NCBI GenBank assembly: GCA_006226595.1
Contig: SBGP01000077.1
Coordinates: forward strand, 1-64,000
Length of the DNA: 64,000 nt
Direction: 5' to 3'
Source of the DNA: Deltaproteobacteria bacterium
GTDB lineage: Bacteria; Myxococcota_A; UBA796; GCA-2862545
Shown here: positions 27,448 through 37,303 of the stretch, piece by piece
Numbering within the stretch: the first letter of the stretch is position 1
How the letters are laid out: every line of letters begins with the position of its first letter
Program-made: the position numbers and the translations under genes
Notes under the pieces: generated by a model
Seen by the model: only the letters and a program-made list of their open reading frames with translations
The model's database searches: none
Told to the model about the DNA's origin: nothing

Positions 27448-28044
27448 CTATCCCCGACTGATTCGATAGCCGAGCAGGAGCCCCCCGAGGCCGGCACCGC
27501 CCACCAGCACGGCCGTCGGCCACAGATGCTCCGGCTTGACGCCACGGCCGCGAAACCCCAGGTGGCGGCCTGGACGCGAAGGGCCGAAGGCCCACGTGAT
27601 GTCCTGCGAAAGCGTCAGTCCAGCCAGCGCGCTCAGTCGCGCCGAGAACCCGTATCCGAAGCCTGGATGCCAGACCCCACGCCAACCGAGCTCGAGGTCC
27701 ACGTTTGCCGTGAGCCTGCGATCGACCTCGACCAGCGACACCCCGGTCCCCGCGAATGGGCCGTGGAAGCCGTTGCCGATTGGATGGTACCGGCCATCGA
27801 GTCGCGCGCCCCATCCGGATGAGGCCAGTCCTGTGAGTCCAGCAGACAACCACGGCCAAAGCAGCCGCCGGTAGCCGAGCTCCATGCCGGCCCCCCGAAG
27901 GGCACAGCCACCCCCCAGGCAGCGCTGGCCGTAGGCCCTCGCCTCCACGGCATGCAGGTACGGCGTCCTGTCGGCGGGGTCTCCCCACTCGGGGTCCACG
28001 AACGCCGGGGCGGCGAGCGCCGTCGCGAAAAGGAGGGTCAGCAT
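27448..28044 (-). CDS. exported hypothetical protein, probable envelope protein
   Basis: A 198-residue protein with signal peptide MLTLLFATALAAPA. The mature part is rich in Gly and Trp and alternates in beta-strand fashion (YRRLLWPWLSAGLTGLASSG, RRLTANVDLELGWRG, GYGFSARLSALAGLTLSQDI), resembling a small outer-membrane or periplasmic beta structure. It ends with a hydrophobic stretch and RISRG. No named domain was recognised. It is convergent with the ABC-F gene; about 250 bases between them hold nothing I can name. Confidence 0.65.
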   Translation of the reverse strand: MLTLLFATALAAPAFVDPEWGDPADRTPYLHAVEARAYGQRCLGGGCALRGAGMELGYRRLLWPWLSAGLTGLASSGWGARLDGRYHPIGNGFHGPFAGTGVSLVEVDRRLTANVDLELGWRGVWHPGFGYGFSARLSALAGLTLSQDITWAFGPSRPGRHLGFRGRGVKPEHLWPTAVLVGGAGLGGLLLGYRISRG

Positions 28045-28175
28045 GCCCCATTATCGCACGCTCCGACGCACGAGAACGAGGCGGCAACGGAACATCCGCT
28101 TCGGTACCGGGCTCCGGCCTGCGACGCCCGTTCGGTCGCCGATCTCGTGGTAGCCATGGGCCATGTGGAGGAAGG

Positions 28176-29672
28176 ATGCGCGCGTGGCGACCCGGGTTGG
28201 GCCTTCTGGTGCTCGGTCTCATCGCAGGAAACGTGGCGGAGGCTGGAAGCCGCAAGGGCAAGGCTCGCTACTACCTGAAGGACGGATCCGAGTCCTGGGC
28301 GCTCGGGTGCGCTCTTGGCACGGACATGGGCTTCGAGTCCCCTCTCTTCCGGAAGATCATCGCGGCCTTCGCCGCCTCCGAAAGCTACGAAGAGGTCCAC
28401 ACTTTCTGGCTTCACAAGCGCGAGTACCTTCCACCTGACATCGAGGCGACGGTCCGAGAGGGACTGGCACGCCACGCGGACGAGAAGTGGGCGGAGCTGG
28501 TTCAGCCCCACATCAAGGACGGAAACGCGGCCATGGCCGCGGTCGCCGCTTGGGAAGTCGCCGGGGGATTACCAGAGGGACATCCCCTGCGCGACGAGTG
28601 GAAGACCCTGCAGGCCACGGCCATCGCCCTGCACACGGAGCGTCGCGACAATGCCGGGGGCCCGCTCTCCGCGCGCTTCCACGAGCACGTGCTCCATGCC
28701 CTCGAACACGACGGCTACGGCCCCGAGGGCGGGGTCGGCGAGGGCGCCAGACCGGTGAAGAGCGGCAAGAGCTACGGACGCGGCGCTCGTTGGCGCTTTC
28801 TCGACCTCGACAACGAGGTGGCCACGGACCTCAAGTACGCCACGGACAGCTTCCTCGATGACCACGGGGGCGGCCCGGAGATCGTGGTCGAGCTGGACTT
28901 TCCCGGCGCGCGCCTCACCCAGCGGGTACTGACCGAGAGCACCGACGTCATGGTCGAGGAGTGGGTCGAGACTGGCGAGTACGAATCCGTGCAGATCGAG
29001 GAAGTCGTCCAGCGCACCCGGGAGCGCGTGACCCAGAGCGAGTCCTGCATCTCGTGGAACACCGCAGGCGACTGCACCTCGTACACCACCGTCGCGGACA
29101 CCTACGAAGAGCCCTACCTGACCACCGAGCGTCGCACGGTCCAGCGGCCCGTCTACGAGAAGGTGCAACGCGTGGAGCAGGTCCACGAGCACACCCTGGT
29201 CAGCACCCTCGACGTGAGCGGCACCATCCGCCTCGAGCTGCCAGACGGCGGGCAGGCGGAGCTCCCGTTTCGCCATCACCACGACGCGACGCGCTCGGGC
29301 GCGAGCGACTCCCAGCGACGCACGCTGAGCGAGTCCCAGCTCGAACGCGCCGCCGAAGAGGTGGCGCAGACCATCGACGAGGCGGTGCAGGGCGCGCTGA
29401 GCGCATGGCGGGCCCAGACCGCGGCCGGCGGCGGAGGCGACGCCGAGGGGCGCCGCGAAGAGGAACTACTCATGAGCTACCGCGCCGCCCCGGAGCGGGC
29501 GAAGCCGCTCTACGGCATCGAAGGCAGCTCGAAGGCAGCGTATGGCCGCCGGATGCAGAAGTGGCTCGAAGGCGACGTGCTCTCGCTCCGTCGGCCAGAC
29601 TGGGAGCGGTACGGGGACCACGCCACGCCGCTGAAATGCCCGGACCGGAACTGGATGCGCACCGGCTGGTGA
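28176..29672 (+). CDS. exported hypothetical protein
   Basis: A 498-residue protein starting at ATG 28176 behind GGAGGAAGG, with signal peptide MRAWRPGLGLLVLGLIAGNVAEA. The N-terminal 150 residues are helical. The centre has a charged region with repeated Glu-Tyr-Glu patterns (VEEWVETGEYESVQIEEVV, VADTYEEPYLTTERRTVQRP) like an extended beta or coiled surface. A helical region around residue 400 is followed by a Gly-rich linker and a basic C-terminus. Two Cys near residue 290 could form a disulfide. No family recognised; it is periplasmic or secreted. Confidence 0.75.
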   Translation: MRAWRPGLGLLVLGLIAGNVAEAGSRKGKARYYLKDGSESWALGCALGTDMGFESPLFRKIIAAFAASESYEEVHTFWLHKREYLPPDIEATVREGLARHADEKWAELVQPHIKDGNAAMAAVAAWEVAGGLPEGHPLRDEWKTLQATAIALHTERRDNAGGPLSARFHEHVLHALEHDGYGPEGGVGEGARPVKSGKSYGRGARWRFLDLDNEVATDLKYATDSFLDDHGGGPEIVVELDFPGARLTQRVLTESTDVMVEEWVETGEYESVQIEEVVQRTRERVTQSESCISWNTAGDCTSYTTVADTYEEPYLTTERRTVQRPVYEKVQRVEQVHEHTLVSTLDVSGTIRLELPDGGQAELPFRHHHDATRSGASDSQRRTLSESQLERAAEEVAQTIDEAVQGALSAWRAQTAAGGGGDAEGRREEELLMSYRAAPERAKPLYGIEGSSKAAYGRRMQKWLEGDVLSLRRPDWERYGDHATPLKCPDRNWMRTGW

Positions 29673-29853
29673 GGTGCCCGGGTCCGGAGGCCGCAGGACG
29701 TCCTCGCGCTCTGCCTCGTCGCGGCCTGTAGCAGGCATCGTTGGGACACGAACCGAACGACACGCGGTCACGCGTTCGTGCTCGTTGCCACGCTCGCGTT
29801 CAGTTCACCGACAATGGACATCGGCCGCGCGCGCGGATGCTACTTCGCGCTTC

Positions 29854-31278
29854 ATGAAGTACGCATCGCTGTCGCTCGCCTTCCTCGTCGCCTGCTCCAA
29901 CGGGAGCAATGACATCCTCATCGACCGCGGCATGTCGCTTGCCGAGGGCGTCACGATCACACGCGTGGCGATCTACCAGGGTCCCGAGGCCACCCTCGCC
30001 GAGAACGGCGTCGCCGCCGCTCCGGACCTGCCGCTCATCGCGGGCCGCGACGCGCTGCTGCGCGTGTTCTACGAGGCCCCCGGCCGTGCGGGTACGCCGG
30101 TCACCGCCCGGGTGGGTCTCGCCTCCGAGGAGAGCTTCGAAGGCGCGGGCACCCTCGCCGAGGTCTCGGCGGAGGGCGATATCACCTCGACGCTGAACAT
30201 CCGCATTCCCGGCGACGCCCTGGTCGACAGCCTCGACTACCGCGTGGTCATCCTCGACGAGGGCAACGGCTCCGAGGAGGCGCTCGGCGCCATGCACCCC
30301 GACGAGGGCTTCGAGTCCCATCCCCTCGAGCCGGCCCACGTGTTCAAGGTCACCATCGTGCCGTACGTGTACAACGCGGACGGTAGCGGACGCGCGCCGG
30401 ACACCTCCGCGGAGGCCGTCGCCTCGTACCGCGAGCGCTTCATGCAGCTGTACCCGATCTCCGATGTGGAGATCACCGTGCACGACCCGGTGCAGTGGAG
30501 CGGCGCCATTCAGCCCAACGGCACGGGCTGGCAGGAGGTGGGCTTCAACCTGTTCGGGCTGCGGAACAGCGAGGGCGCGTCGGACGACGAGTACTACTAC
30601 GGCATGTTCAACCCCTCGGCCTCGGCGGACCAGTTCTGCGCCGGGGGATGCCTGCTCGGCGTGACCCTGCTCAACAACGACCCGGTCACCACCGGCGACC
30701 CGAACCTCAACCTCGCCCTCGGCGTCGGCTTCCCCGAGTGGGTCGAGGACACCATGCTCCACGAGATTGGGCACGCCCACGGCCGGCCCCACGCCCCGTG
30801 CGGCCAGGGCCTCGACCCGCAGAGCATCGACGCCAGCTATCCCTACAGCGACGGAAAGATCGGCGCCCTCGCGTATGACCTCGTCGGGAGCCAGCTCGTG
30901 GAGCCCGATGCCGCCGACATCATGAGCTACTGCTACCCCCAGTGGATCTCCGAGTACAACTACCGGAACTTCTGGACCCGCATGGACAACATCCGCGGCG
31001 GCGGCGTGGCCCGCAGCGCGATGCCGGCCACCCTCCCTGGCGACCTGGTGTTCGTCGAGGGCGATGGCAAGGCCACCTGGGCCGCCTCGGGGGTCGAGCT
31101 GCCGTACATCTCCGGCGCTTCGGTGGACGTGCGCGCCGGCTTCGCCGAGCAGGTCGAGGGCCGCTTCTACCGCTACGACCACCTGCCCGGAGGCTGGCTG
31201 GTGCTGCCCGAGCTCGGCGAGGACGTGGACACGGTCTCCTTCGAGATCGACGGCAAGCTGCACACCGTCTCGCGCTGA
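29854..31278 (+). CDS. metzincin-type metalloprotease lipoprotein
   Basis: A 474-residue protein; ATG 29854 gives signal MKYASLSLAFLVACSNG with an LVAC lipobox. The ribosome site is weak, but the signal fixes the start. The catalytic motif is HEIGHAHGRPH (about residue 306), matching the metzincin HExxHxxGxxH zinc site, followed about 50 residues later by DIMSYC, the Met-turn. Spacing and flanks resemble M66/M12-type proteases. Upstream domains are beta-rich (residues 25-200). It is probably outer-membrane-anchored, degrading extracellular proteins or prey surfaces. No propeptide or inhibitor gene is adjacent. Confidence 0.85.
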   Translation: MKYASLSLAFLVACSNGSNDILIDRGMSLAEGVTITRVAIYQGPEATLAENGVAAAPDLPLIAGRDALLRVFYEAPGRAGTPVTARVGLASEESFEGAGTLAEVSAEGDITSTLNIRIPGDALVDSLDYRVVILDEGNGSEEALGAMHPDEGFESHPLEPAHVFKVTIVPYVYNADGSGRAPDTSAEAVASYRERFMQLYPISDVEITVHDPVQWSGAIQPNGTGWQEVGFNLFGLRNSEGASDDEYYYGMFNPSASADQFCAGGCLLGVTLLNNDPVTTGDPNLNLALGVGFPEWVEDTMLHEIGHAHGRPHAPCGQGLDPQSIDASYPYSDGKIGALAYDLVGSQLVEPDAADIMSYCYPQWISEYNYRNFWTRMDNIRGGGVARSAMPATLPGDLVFVEGDGKATWAASGVELPYISGASVDVRAGFAEQVEGRFYRYDHLPGGWLVLPELGEDVDTVSFEIDGKLHTVSR

Positions 31279-31363
31279 CCTTCGGCGAGCGGCCGAGCGT
31301 AGAGGGAAACTCGCGAACCGAACTCCCGGCCCCGACACATGCAGGCCGTACCCGGGAGGATCG

Positions 31364-31606
31364 TTGGGCCAGCAACTAGCCATGCGAATGGCCGCCGGCA
31401 TGGCGGCAGGCACCACGGGGGGCCTGCTTGCCGGGGTCGCCATCGGCGCCCTCGTGTGGATCGTCGCCGGAACCCCGGTGTGGGTCATGGGCGTGATCCA
31501 GGGGACCGGACTGGTGCTCGGCGCGGCCCTCGGGACGACGCCCGGTCTGATCTCCGCGACCTCCTCGTCTCATCGCGCCCGAAGGCGGAGCGATGGCTCG
31601 GAATGA
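31364..31606 (+). CDS. small two-helix membrane protein
   Basis: TTG 31364 lies four bases after GGGAGGA. The 80-residue product has two Gly-rich hydrophobic segments (GGLLAGVAIGALVWIVAG and VWVMGVIQGTGLVLGAALG) and a Ser/Arg-rich tail (SSSHRARRRSDGSE). It may form a glycine-zipper membrane hairpin. Family unknown. The ATG at 31382 would trim only a few residues. Confidence 0.55.
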   Translation: MGQQLAMRMAAGMAAGTTGGLLAGVAIGALVWIVAGTPVWVMGVIQGTGLVLGAALGTTPGLISATSSSHRARRRSDGSE

Positions 31607-31678
31607 GCGGTCGTCGGCCCGGAATCGCTCCTCAGCCGAGGCGATCCATGCCATTGTGTGCATCGTCGGGAGCACCCC

Positions 31679-32179
31679 ATGCGCACACTGCTCGTCACGC
31701 TGAGCCTGCTCGCCGTCCCCGCCCAAGCCGAAGACTGGCAGGACTGCTCCGACCAGGTCTCGGTCCACGAGGACGTTCCGCCTGCTCTTGCCTGCGCACC
31801 GCTGACGTACGACGGCTGCTACACCTTCGAGCTGACGAACCGCTGCACGTTCGACGTCGGCTGGGAGACCTCGGGACCGAACTTCGTCGCGTCGGGCACC
31901 CTGATGGTCACCGACACCGGTCAGGCGATGGACGCCACCACCTGGATGGGGGTGCCTGTCGGGGAGGAATACGAGACCGAGACCTATGCCGTCCGCTGGT
32001 GGAGCCTCGACGACCCGGACACCGCCGCAACCCGCACGTTCCAGGTGGCGTACGTGTACGGCGGTCCGCCGAGGGGGTGTCGATGCTCCTCGGCCCCCAC
32101 TGCCCCCTGGTGGGCGCTCACCCTCGTCGGCGGGCTCGCCGTTCTACGCCGCAAACGCCGGTCGACGCCGGGATGGTAG
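31679..32179 (+). CDS. small secreted protein with MYXO-CTERM-like tail
   Basis: A 166-residue protein from ATG 31679 (GGGAGC upstream) with signal MRTLLVTLSLLAVPAQA. The mature domain (about 100 residues) is Cys-containing and beta-rich (CAPLTYDGCYTFELTNRCTF), of unknown family. The C-terminus has CRCSS, then WWALTLVGGLAVL, then RRKRR: Cys patch, membrane segment and basic cluster, a MYXO-CTERM-like signal. It ends nine bases before the next start and is probably co-transcribed with it. Confidence 0.75.
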   Translation: MRTLLVTLSLLAVPAQAEDWQDCSDQVSVHEDVPPALACAPLTYDGCYTFELTNRCTFDVGWETSGPNFVASGTLMVTDTGQAMDATTWMGVPVGEEYETETYAVRWWSLDDPDTAATRTFQVAYVYGGPPRGCRCSSAPTAPWWALTLVGGLAVLRRKRRSTPGW

Positions 32180-32187
32180 CGTGCCCT

Positions 32188-32466
32188 ATGGGCACACCGA
32201 ACGACGCGACCCCCAGTCCTCCCGCGCTCCCCGGGTGCGGGTGTCTGGTGATCCCATCCCTGGTCATCGGCCTCGGGCTCGCGGTGATCTGCTCGGGCCT
32301 CGTGTGGCCCGACCACATGTCCTTCAACAGCAGTACGGGCTCCTACCAGCGCAGCGGGGACACCGCGCCGATCGTGGGAGGCGTGTTCACCACCCTGGGC
32401 CTCGTCATGTTCGCCTTCGCCGCCTACGTCGAGGTCACCCACTGGTGGAAGCAGCGCGCTGGCTGA
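32188..32466 (+). CDS. small two-helix membrane protein
   Basis: A 92-residue protein from ATG 32188, nine bases after the previous stop. It has a Pro-rich N-terminus, CGCLVIPSLVIGLGLAVIC as a first membrane helix, a polar loop (MSFNSSTGSYQRSGD) and a second helix (GGVFTTLGLVMFAFAAYV). No family recognised. Proximity suggests an operon with the MYXO-CTERM protein, but no functional link is evident. Confidence 0.65.
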   Translation: MGTPNDATPSPPALPGCGCLVIPSLVIGLGLAVICSGLVWPDHMSFNSSTGSYQRSGDTAPIVGGVFTTLGLVMFAFAAYVEVTHWWKQRAG

Positions 32467-32640
32467 GTCCACCGCGTCCGACCCGGGCGATGCCGCGACG
32501 GTGTGCAGCCCATTGCATGTCTCGGCGAGACCACCGCATGTCTCGGCGAGACCACCGCGCCCCTGGGATCGAGCAGGGCAGGACGCCGCCTGGGGCCTGG
32601 CCCCGAACCGTCCCCTGCCCCGCCGTTCCGACGGACACCC

Positions 32641-33243
32641 CTACCGGCTGCAGCTGTGCTTGTCCGCGAGCTGCACGACCATCGCGGCGCATGCCACGCG
32701 CTCTTCGGGCGTCAGCTGCGGCTTGTACACGCCCGCCGGCGGCGCACCGTTGAACATGTCGTCCGAGCGACAGTGGTGCACGGTCTCCGGGGCGTCGGGC
32801 TCGGCCATCATCGGATCGGACTTGTTCCACGCCGCCGTGAACCGCATCGAGCCGCAAGTATTGAGCTCACACCCCGGACGGAGGAAGTCGGCCGAGGTCT
32901 CGCCGAAGTCTGCCTCGTCGCGCTGCCGCAGAAGGCAGCTGTAGTCACCGGCGAGCTCGGACTTGAACGCGGAGAGGTCGCGGTCCATGTCCTCGATGGA
33001 CGCCCAGCAGGGACAGACAGTGGTCACCTGCTCCGGGGTCGACTCCGGGGCGGCGGGCTCCTCGGGCGTCGCTTCGGGCTCCGCGTCCGCCTCGGTGGCG
33101 TCCTTGTTGTGACCCGGAGCCTCGCTGCTCTGGCCTGCATCGTCCTTCTTGCCCTTCGCCTTGCCCTTGGGCCCCGCGAAGGCCACGCTGCACAGCAGCG
33201 CTCCGCCTACGACCGCCGTCACCGGCCACCACGATCTGCGCAT
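32641..33243 (-). CDS. exported Cys-containing protein with charged linker
   Basis: A 200-residue protein from ATG 33243 behind GAGGGG. The signal MRRSWWPVTAVVGGALLCSVAFA is followed by a Lys-rich stretch (GPKGKAKGKKDD), a Glu/Pro/Ala-rich linker to about residue 70, and a Cys-rich helical domain (VCPCWASIEDMD, CLLRQRD, GCELNTCGS, HHCRSDDMF). Seven or more Cys suggest disulfides in the periplasm. Family unknown. A perfect GCGCCA/TGGCGC palindrome lies 17 bases upstream of the start. Confidence 0.72.
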   Translation of the reverse strand: MRRSWWPVTAVVGGALLCSVAFAGPKGKAKGKKDDAGQSSEAPGHNKDATEADAEPEATPEEPAAPESTPEQVTTVCPCWASIEDMDRDLSAFKSELAGDYSCLLRQRDEADFGETSADFLRPGCELNTCGSMRFTAAWNKSDPMMAEPDAPETVHHCRSDDMFNGAPPAGVYKPQLTPEERVACAAMVVQLADKHSCSR

Positions 33244-33259
33244 GGATACACCCCTCGTT

Positions 33260-33274
33260 GCGCCATTTTGGCGC
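33260..33274. promoter_or_regulatory. palindrome GCGCCA-TTT-TGGCGC upstream of exported protein gene
   Basis: A perfect inverted repeat with 6-bp arms and 3-bp centre, at -17 from the ATG of the minus-strand gene at 33243. The position fits an operator or a 5'-leader hairpin. No -35/-10 pair was convincing. Confidence 0.4.
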
Positions 33275-33558
33275 GGCGCGGAAGCTAGCACGACCTCGCT
33301 CGCGGTAGTGCAAGGGCCGTTCGATCCGCCTGTTGCGGGTCTTGCGCGGCGAGTCGGTGGGATGGACGACTGGCGCACGCGCACCCTTCGCTCGACCCCG
33401 CAGCAAGCTCGACGGACGGCCAGTCGAACACCCGGCGGCCGCGACCGCCGACCGGACGCCGGACAGCGGCATCCAACGCCATCGGTCCCCTCACAGGCTT
33501 CTTCCAGCGCAGTGCCCGAGGAACGCTACACTCTGCCGCAGGAGGCGGCGGAGCACGG

Positions 33559-36500
33559 GTGGAGTCTGGACTGTCGGGACGGTTCGAGGTGGAGGGCAGG
33601 CTCGGCGCCGGGGCCGCGGGCACGGTGTACGCCGCCATCGACCGGAGCACGGGCGCGCCCGTCGCCATCAAGTCCCTGCACGGCGTCGGCCCCGACGCGA
33701 TCCTCGAGATCAAGCGCGAGTTCCGAGCCCTGGTCGACCTCGCCCACCCCAACCTCGTCCAGCTCTACGAGCTGCTCGGGGATGACGGCGGCTGGTTCTT
33801 CACCATGGAGCGGATCGAGGGTCCGGGCTTTCTCGAGTGGCTTCGCGGCGGAGACCACCCGGCGCCGATCGTGGACTCCTCGACCTTCGACCTGCCGCTC
33901 GGTGAGTTGGCCGAGCCTGCGGGGCCCGCACCCGAGCCGACCGCAGCGGCCCCCGCCGAGGTCGACCACGACCGCGTGCGCGACGGCTTTCGCCAGCTGT
34001 GCGAGGGCGTCGCCGCGCTCCACCGCTCTGGCCGTCTCCACCGGGATCTGAAGCCGTCCAACGTCCGTGTCACCGTCGACGGACGCGTCGTCATCCTCGA
34101 CTTCGGGCTGGTCGTGCATGCGCGCGACGCTGCCGGCGGACGCATCGCGGGCTCCGCGGCGTACATGGCGCCGGAGCAGGCCGCAGGGCTCTCGGTCGGC
34201 CCCTCCGCCGACCTGTATGCGGTCGGCGTGATGCTGTACGAAGCCTTGCGCGGCGAGCGTCCCTTCACGGGCTCCACCGCGCAGCTGCTGCAGACCAAGC
34301 AGCACTACGACGCGCCCGACCCCTCGGGTCCCGGCGTCCCCGACGACCTCGCCGAGATGTGTCGCGAGCTGCTCTCCCGCGACCCTCTCGCCCGCCCCTC
34401 CGCAGAACAGGTGCTGGAGCGACTCGGAGCTGCGACCACCCCGACGGTGCCCTCGGTGTTCGGTGGACGCGAGGCCGAGCTCGCGCTGCTTCGCGCGGCC
34501 TGGCGAGAGGCTTCGGCCGGAAGGCCCGTGCTCGTGGACGTGGCCGGCCGCTCGGGCATCGGCAAGAGCGCGCTCGTCGATGCATTCCTCGGCGAGCTCG
34601 GCGATGCCGTCATCCTCCGCGGGCGATGCTACGAGCGCGAGTCCGTGCCGTACAAGGCCATGGACGCCGTCGTCGACGCCCTGGCCGCCTGGCTCGTCCA
34701 GCAACCCGAGGTGCCGCTCGATGCCGACGCTCGCGTAGCCGCCGAGCTGTTCCCGGTCCTGGCGCGGGTTCCCGCCGTGGCCACCCTCCCCGAACGGACG
34801 ATCCCCGACGCCCAGGAACGCCGTGCCGTGGGCTTCGCCGCGCTGGAGCGCCTCGTGCGCGCGGTGGCCCCCGCCGTCCTGTTCATCGACGATGTGCACT
34901 GGGGCGACGCGGACTCCGGGGTGTGGATGTCCCACCTGCTCGCGACCCCCGCGCCCATTCTCGTGGTGTGGACGAGACGCTCCGAGCACGAGCCGGGCCC
35001 CTTCGTGGAGCACGCACTGACGGGCGCGAGCGCGCAACGAATCCGCCGCTCGCTCGTCCTCGACGTGCTCGACCCCTCGGTGACCCGAGACATCGCGGCT
35101 CGCCTGCGCCCCGACGCTCCCGAAGCGCTCCGCGAAGCGATGGTCCACGAGAGCGGCGGCAACCCGTTGTTCCTGCTCGAGATGGCGGCGCTCACCGAGG
35201 CTTCCGCCGTGGCCTCCCTCGACGACGCCATTCGCCGCCGAGCGGACGCCCTCCCCGAGGATGCCCGTGCCCTGCTCCGGGCCGCCGCGCTCGCTGGCAG
35301 GCCCTGGTCCGCCGGCGACCTCGCCCGAGCCGTCGACCTCGCGGACCCGCGGGCCGCCATCGCCCTGCTGCGCGCGGGACGCTTCGCCCGGACCGACGAC
35401 GACGCACTGGAGTGTCACCACGACCGGGTGCGGGAGTCCGTGGCTGCGGCGATCTCCGAGGCCGAGGCCCGTCGCATCCACGCGGGCCTGGCCGCAGCCT
35501 TGCTCGAGCAGCCGAGCCCGGACCCCGAGCAGGTCGCGCTTCACCTCGCCGGCTCCGGCGACCGCGCGGGCGCGGCGGCATGGACCTTCCGGGCCGCCGA
35601 GCGAGCCGCCACCCAGCTCGCCTTCGACCATGCCGCGGCACTGTATCGCCGGGGACTCGACCAGGGCGCCCCCGAGGGCGAGCGGCTCCGGGAAGTCCGC
35701 ATTCGACTGGGAGACGCTTGCGCCGCCGCCGGTCGCGCCGTCGAGGCCACGGACGCCTGGCTTGCGGCCACCGAGGGCGCGCCTTCCGTCCAGCGCACCG
35801 AGCTGCGGCGGATCGCAGCCCAGCACCTGTTCGCGTCGGGGCACGTGGACCGTGGCCATGCCGTGCTCGCCGAGGCCAGCCGCGAGGTGTCGCTGTGGGT
35901 CCCCTCCCCTCGGTTCGCACGGGTCCTCGATCTGGTGTGGCACATCGCAGTGGCCGCCTGGCGCGGGACCGCGTTTTCCCCGCGTGCGGAACCGCTCCCC
36001 GAGGTGGAACGCCTCCGCATCGACCTGTGCTTCTCGGCGATGGTCGGCCTGGTCGGCAGCGACCGACTGGCCTCGGCGCAGTACCAGGCGCGCCACCTTG
36101 TGGCCGCCCTTCGCGCCGGAGACCCGCCGCGCATCGCCCGGGCCCTCGCGGGTGAGGCGGTGCAGCAGGCCTTCCGCGGCGGAGAGGGCCCCAGCCAGCG
36201 GGCCGAGGAGCTGCTGAGACGCGCCCGGGAGCTCTCTCCCGGAGATCCGCAGTTCGACGGGTTCATCGCCTACTGCGCCGGCGTGGTCGCGTTCTTCGAG
36301 GACCGCATCGTCGACGCCGACCAGTGGCTCGACGCGGCCGAGCGCCACCACCTCGACCAGACGCGGCCCGCCACGTGGGACCTGCTCCGCGTGCGCTTGA
36401 TGCGCGTGTGGCCGCACTTCCACGCAGGGCGCCTGCGCCGCATGGGCGAGCTGGTTCAGGGGCTGGTGCACGAGGCGGTCGAGCGCGAGAACCCCTACGC

Positions 36501-37134
36501 CGAGGTCACGGCCCTCGCCGAGACCGGCTTCGTCCACTGGCTCGTTCAGGACGAAGCGGACCTGGCCCTCGGGTTGCTGGACGCCCAGCGAGCGCGCTGG
36601 GAACGAAGCTTCGACGTGCAGTGGTACGCGCTGTCGAACGCGAGAGCCCAGATCGCGCTGTACCGAGGCGACGTGGACCGGGCGGTGGCGGAGCTGGACG
36701 AGAACACCGCGAGGCTCCGGTGGTCGATGCTGCGCGGCATCCGCCTGGTCCGAGCCGGGTTCGGGGTGATGGCGGGCCGGGTGCTCTGCGGCGCGGCCGC
36801 AGAGAACGAGGGAAGCGCACGCGAGGTGCTCGCGGCCCGCGCCTACCGGGTGGCCGATGCCATCGCCGCCGAACAGCTCCCCGCGGGCGAAGGTCAGGCG
36901 GCCCTCATCCGCGGGCGGGTGGCCGCACTGCGCGGTGAGGACGAGCGCGCCGTGACCGAGCTTCGGCGCGCCGAGACGCTGCTCTCCCCCCTCGGCTACG
37001 AGCTGGCCGCGCAGGCCGCGCGGCGGGCCCGAGCGCGCATCGAGGGCGACGAGGCAGCCATCGCAGCGATCGACGGCTGGCTGCGTTCCGAGGGCGTCGT
37101 CGACGTAGAGCGGTTCGCGACCGCGGTCGTATAG
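33559..37134 (+). CDS. Ser/Thr protein kinase fused to AAA ATPase and TPR-like repeats
   Basis: The 1191-residue protein starts at GTG 33559 with GGAG five bases upstream. The kinase (about 8-300) has GAGAAGTVY, Lys38 in VAIKSL, HRDLKPSNV (about 161), DFG (about 181) and APE (about 206), so it should be active. An AAA/STAND-type ATPase follows, with Walker A GRSGIGKSA (about 329) and Walker B LFIDDVHWGD (about 440). From about 600 to the end are helical TPR-like repeats. This architecture is common in Myxococcota signalling; members sense ligands through the TPR region and phosphorylate regulators, including sigma-54 activators. A second kinase gene lies immediately downstream. Confidence 0.9.
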   Translation: MESGLSGRFEVEGRLGAGAAGTVYAAIDRSTGAPVAIKSLHGVGPDAILEIKREFRALVDLAHPNLVQLYELLGDDGGWFFTMERIEGPGFLEWLRGGDHPAPIVDSSTFDLPLGELAEPAGPAPEPTAAAPAEVDHDRVRDGFRQLCEGVAALHRSGRLHRDLKPSNVRVTVDGRVVILDFGLVVHARDAAGGRIAGSAAYMAPEQAAGLSVGPSADLYAVGVMLYEALRGERPFTGSTAQLLQTKQHYDAPDPSGPGVPDDLAEMCRELLSRDPLARPSAEQVLERLGAATTPTVPSVFGGREAELALLRAAWREASAGRPVLVDVAGRSGIGKSALVDAFLGELGDAVILRGRCYERESVPYKAMDAVVDALAAWLVQQPEVPLDADARVAAELFPVLARVPAVATLPERTIPDAQERRAVGFAALERLVRAVAPAVLFIDDVHWGDADSGVWMSHLLATPAPILVVWTRRSEHEPGPFVEHALTGASAQRIRRSLVLDVLDPSVTRDIAARLRPDAPEALREAMVHESGGNPLFLLEMAALTEASAVASLDDAIRRRADALPEDARALLRAAALAGRPWSAGDLARAVDLADPRAAIALLRAGRFARTDDDALECHHDRVRESVAAAISEAEARRIHAGLAAALLEQPSPDPEQVALHLAGSGDRAGAAAWTFRAAERAATQLAFDHAAALYRRGLDQGAPEGERLREVRIRLGDACAAAGRAVEATDAWLAATEGAPSVQRTELRRIAAQHLFASGHVDRGHAVLAEASREVSLWVPSPRFARVLDLVWHIAVAAWRGTAFSPRAEPLPEVERLRIDLCFSAMVGLVGSDRLASAQYQARHLVAALRAGDPPRIARALAGEAVQQAFRGGEGPSQRAEELLRRARELSPGDPQFDGFIAYCAGVVAFFEDRIVDADQWLDAAERHHLDQTRPATWDLLRVRLMRVWPHFHAGRLRRMGELVQGLVHEAVERENPYAEVTALAETGFVHWLVQDEADLALGLLDAQRARWERSFDVQWYALSNARAQIALYRGDVDRAVAELDENTARLRWSMLRGIRLVRAGFGVMAGRVLCGAAAENEGSAREVLAARAYRVADAIAAEQLPAGEGQAALIRGRVAALRGEDERAVTELRRAETLLSPLGYELAAQAARRARARIEGDEAAIAAIDGWLRSEGVVDVERFATAVV

Positions 37135-37303
37135 GGCTCACCGAGCCGCGCTCGCGTCCGCCGACACAGCGGCGAAGTCATCCTGTCCCGGTGGACCAGG
37201 CACCACGCTTCGCCCACACCGTGGAGGGTTCCACAGCAAAGAGCAGACGGCCGGCTTCCGCTCGTCCTCCGCGCGAAGGGACGACGCGTGGGATGATGCG
37301 CCG

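Noticed and set aside
25415-28261. 948-codon minus-strand ORF over the ABC-F gene
   Set aside because: Shadow ORF from codon bias; low-complexity text and no motif, while the opposite strand encodes a complete ABC-F protein.
33526-36537. 1003-codon minus-strand ORF over the kinase-AAA-TPR gene
   Set aside because: Antisense shadow; the plus strand carries all kinase and Walker motifs in one frame.
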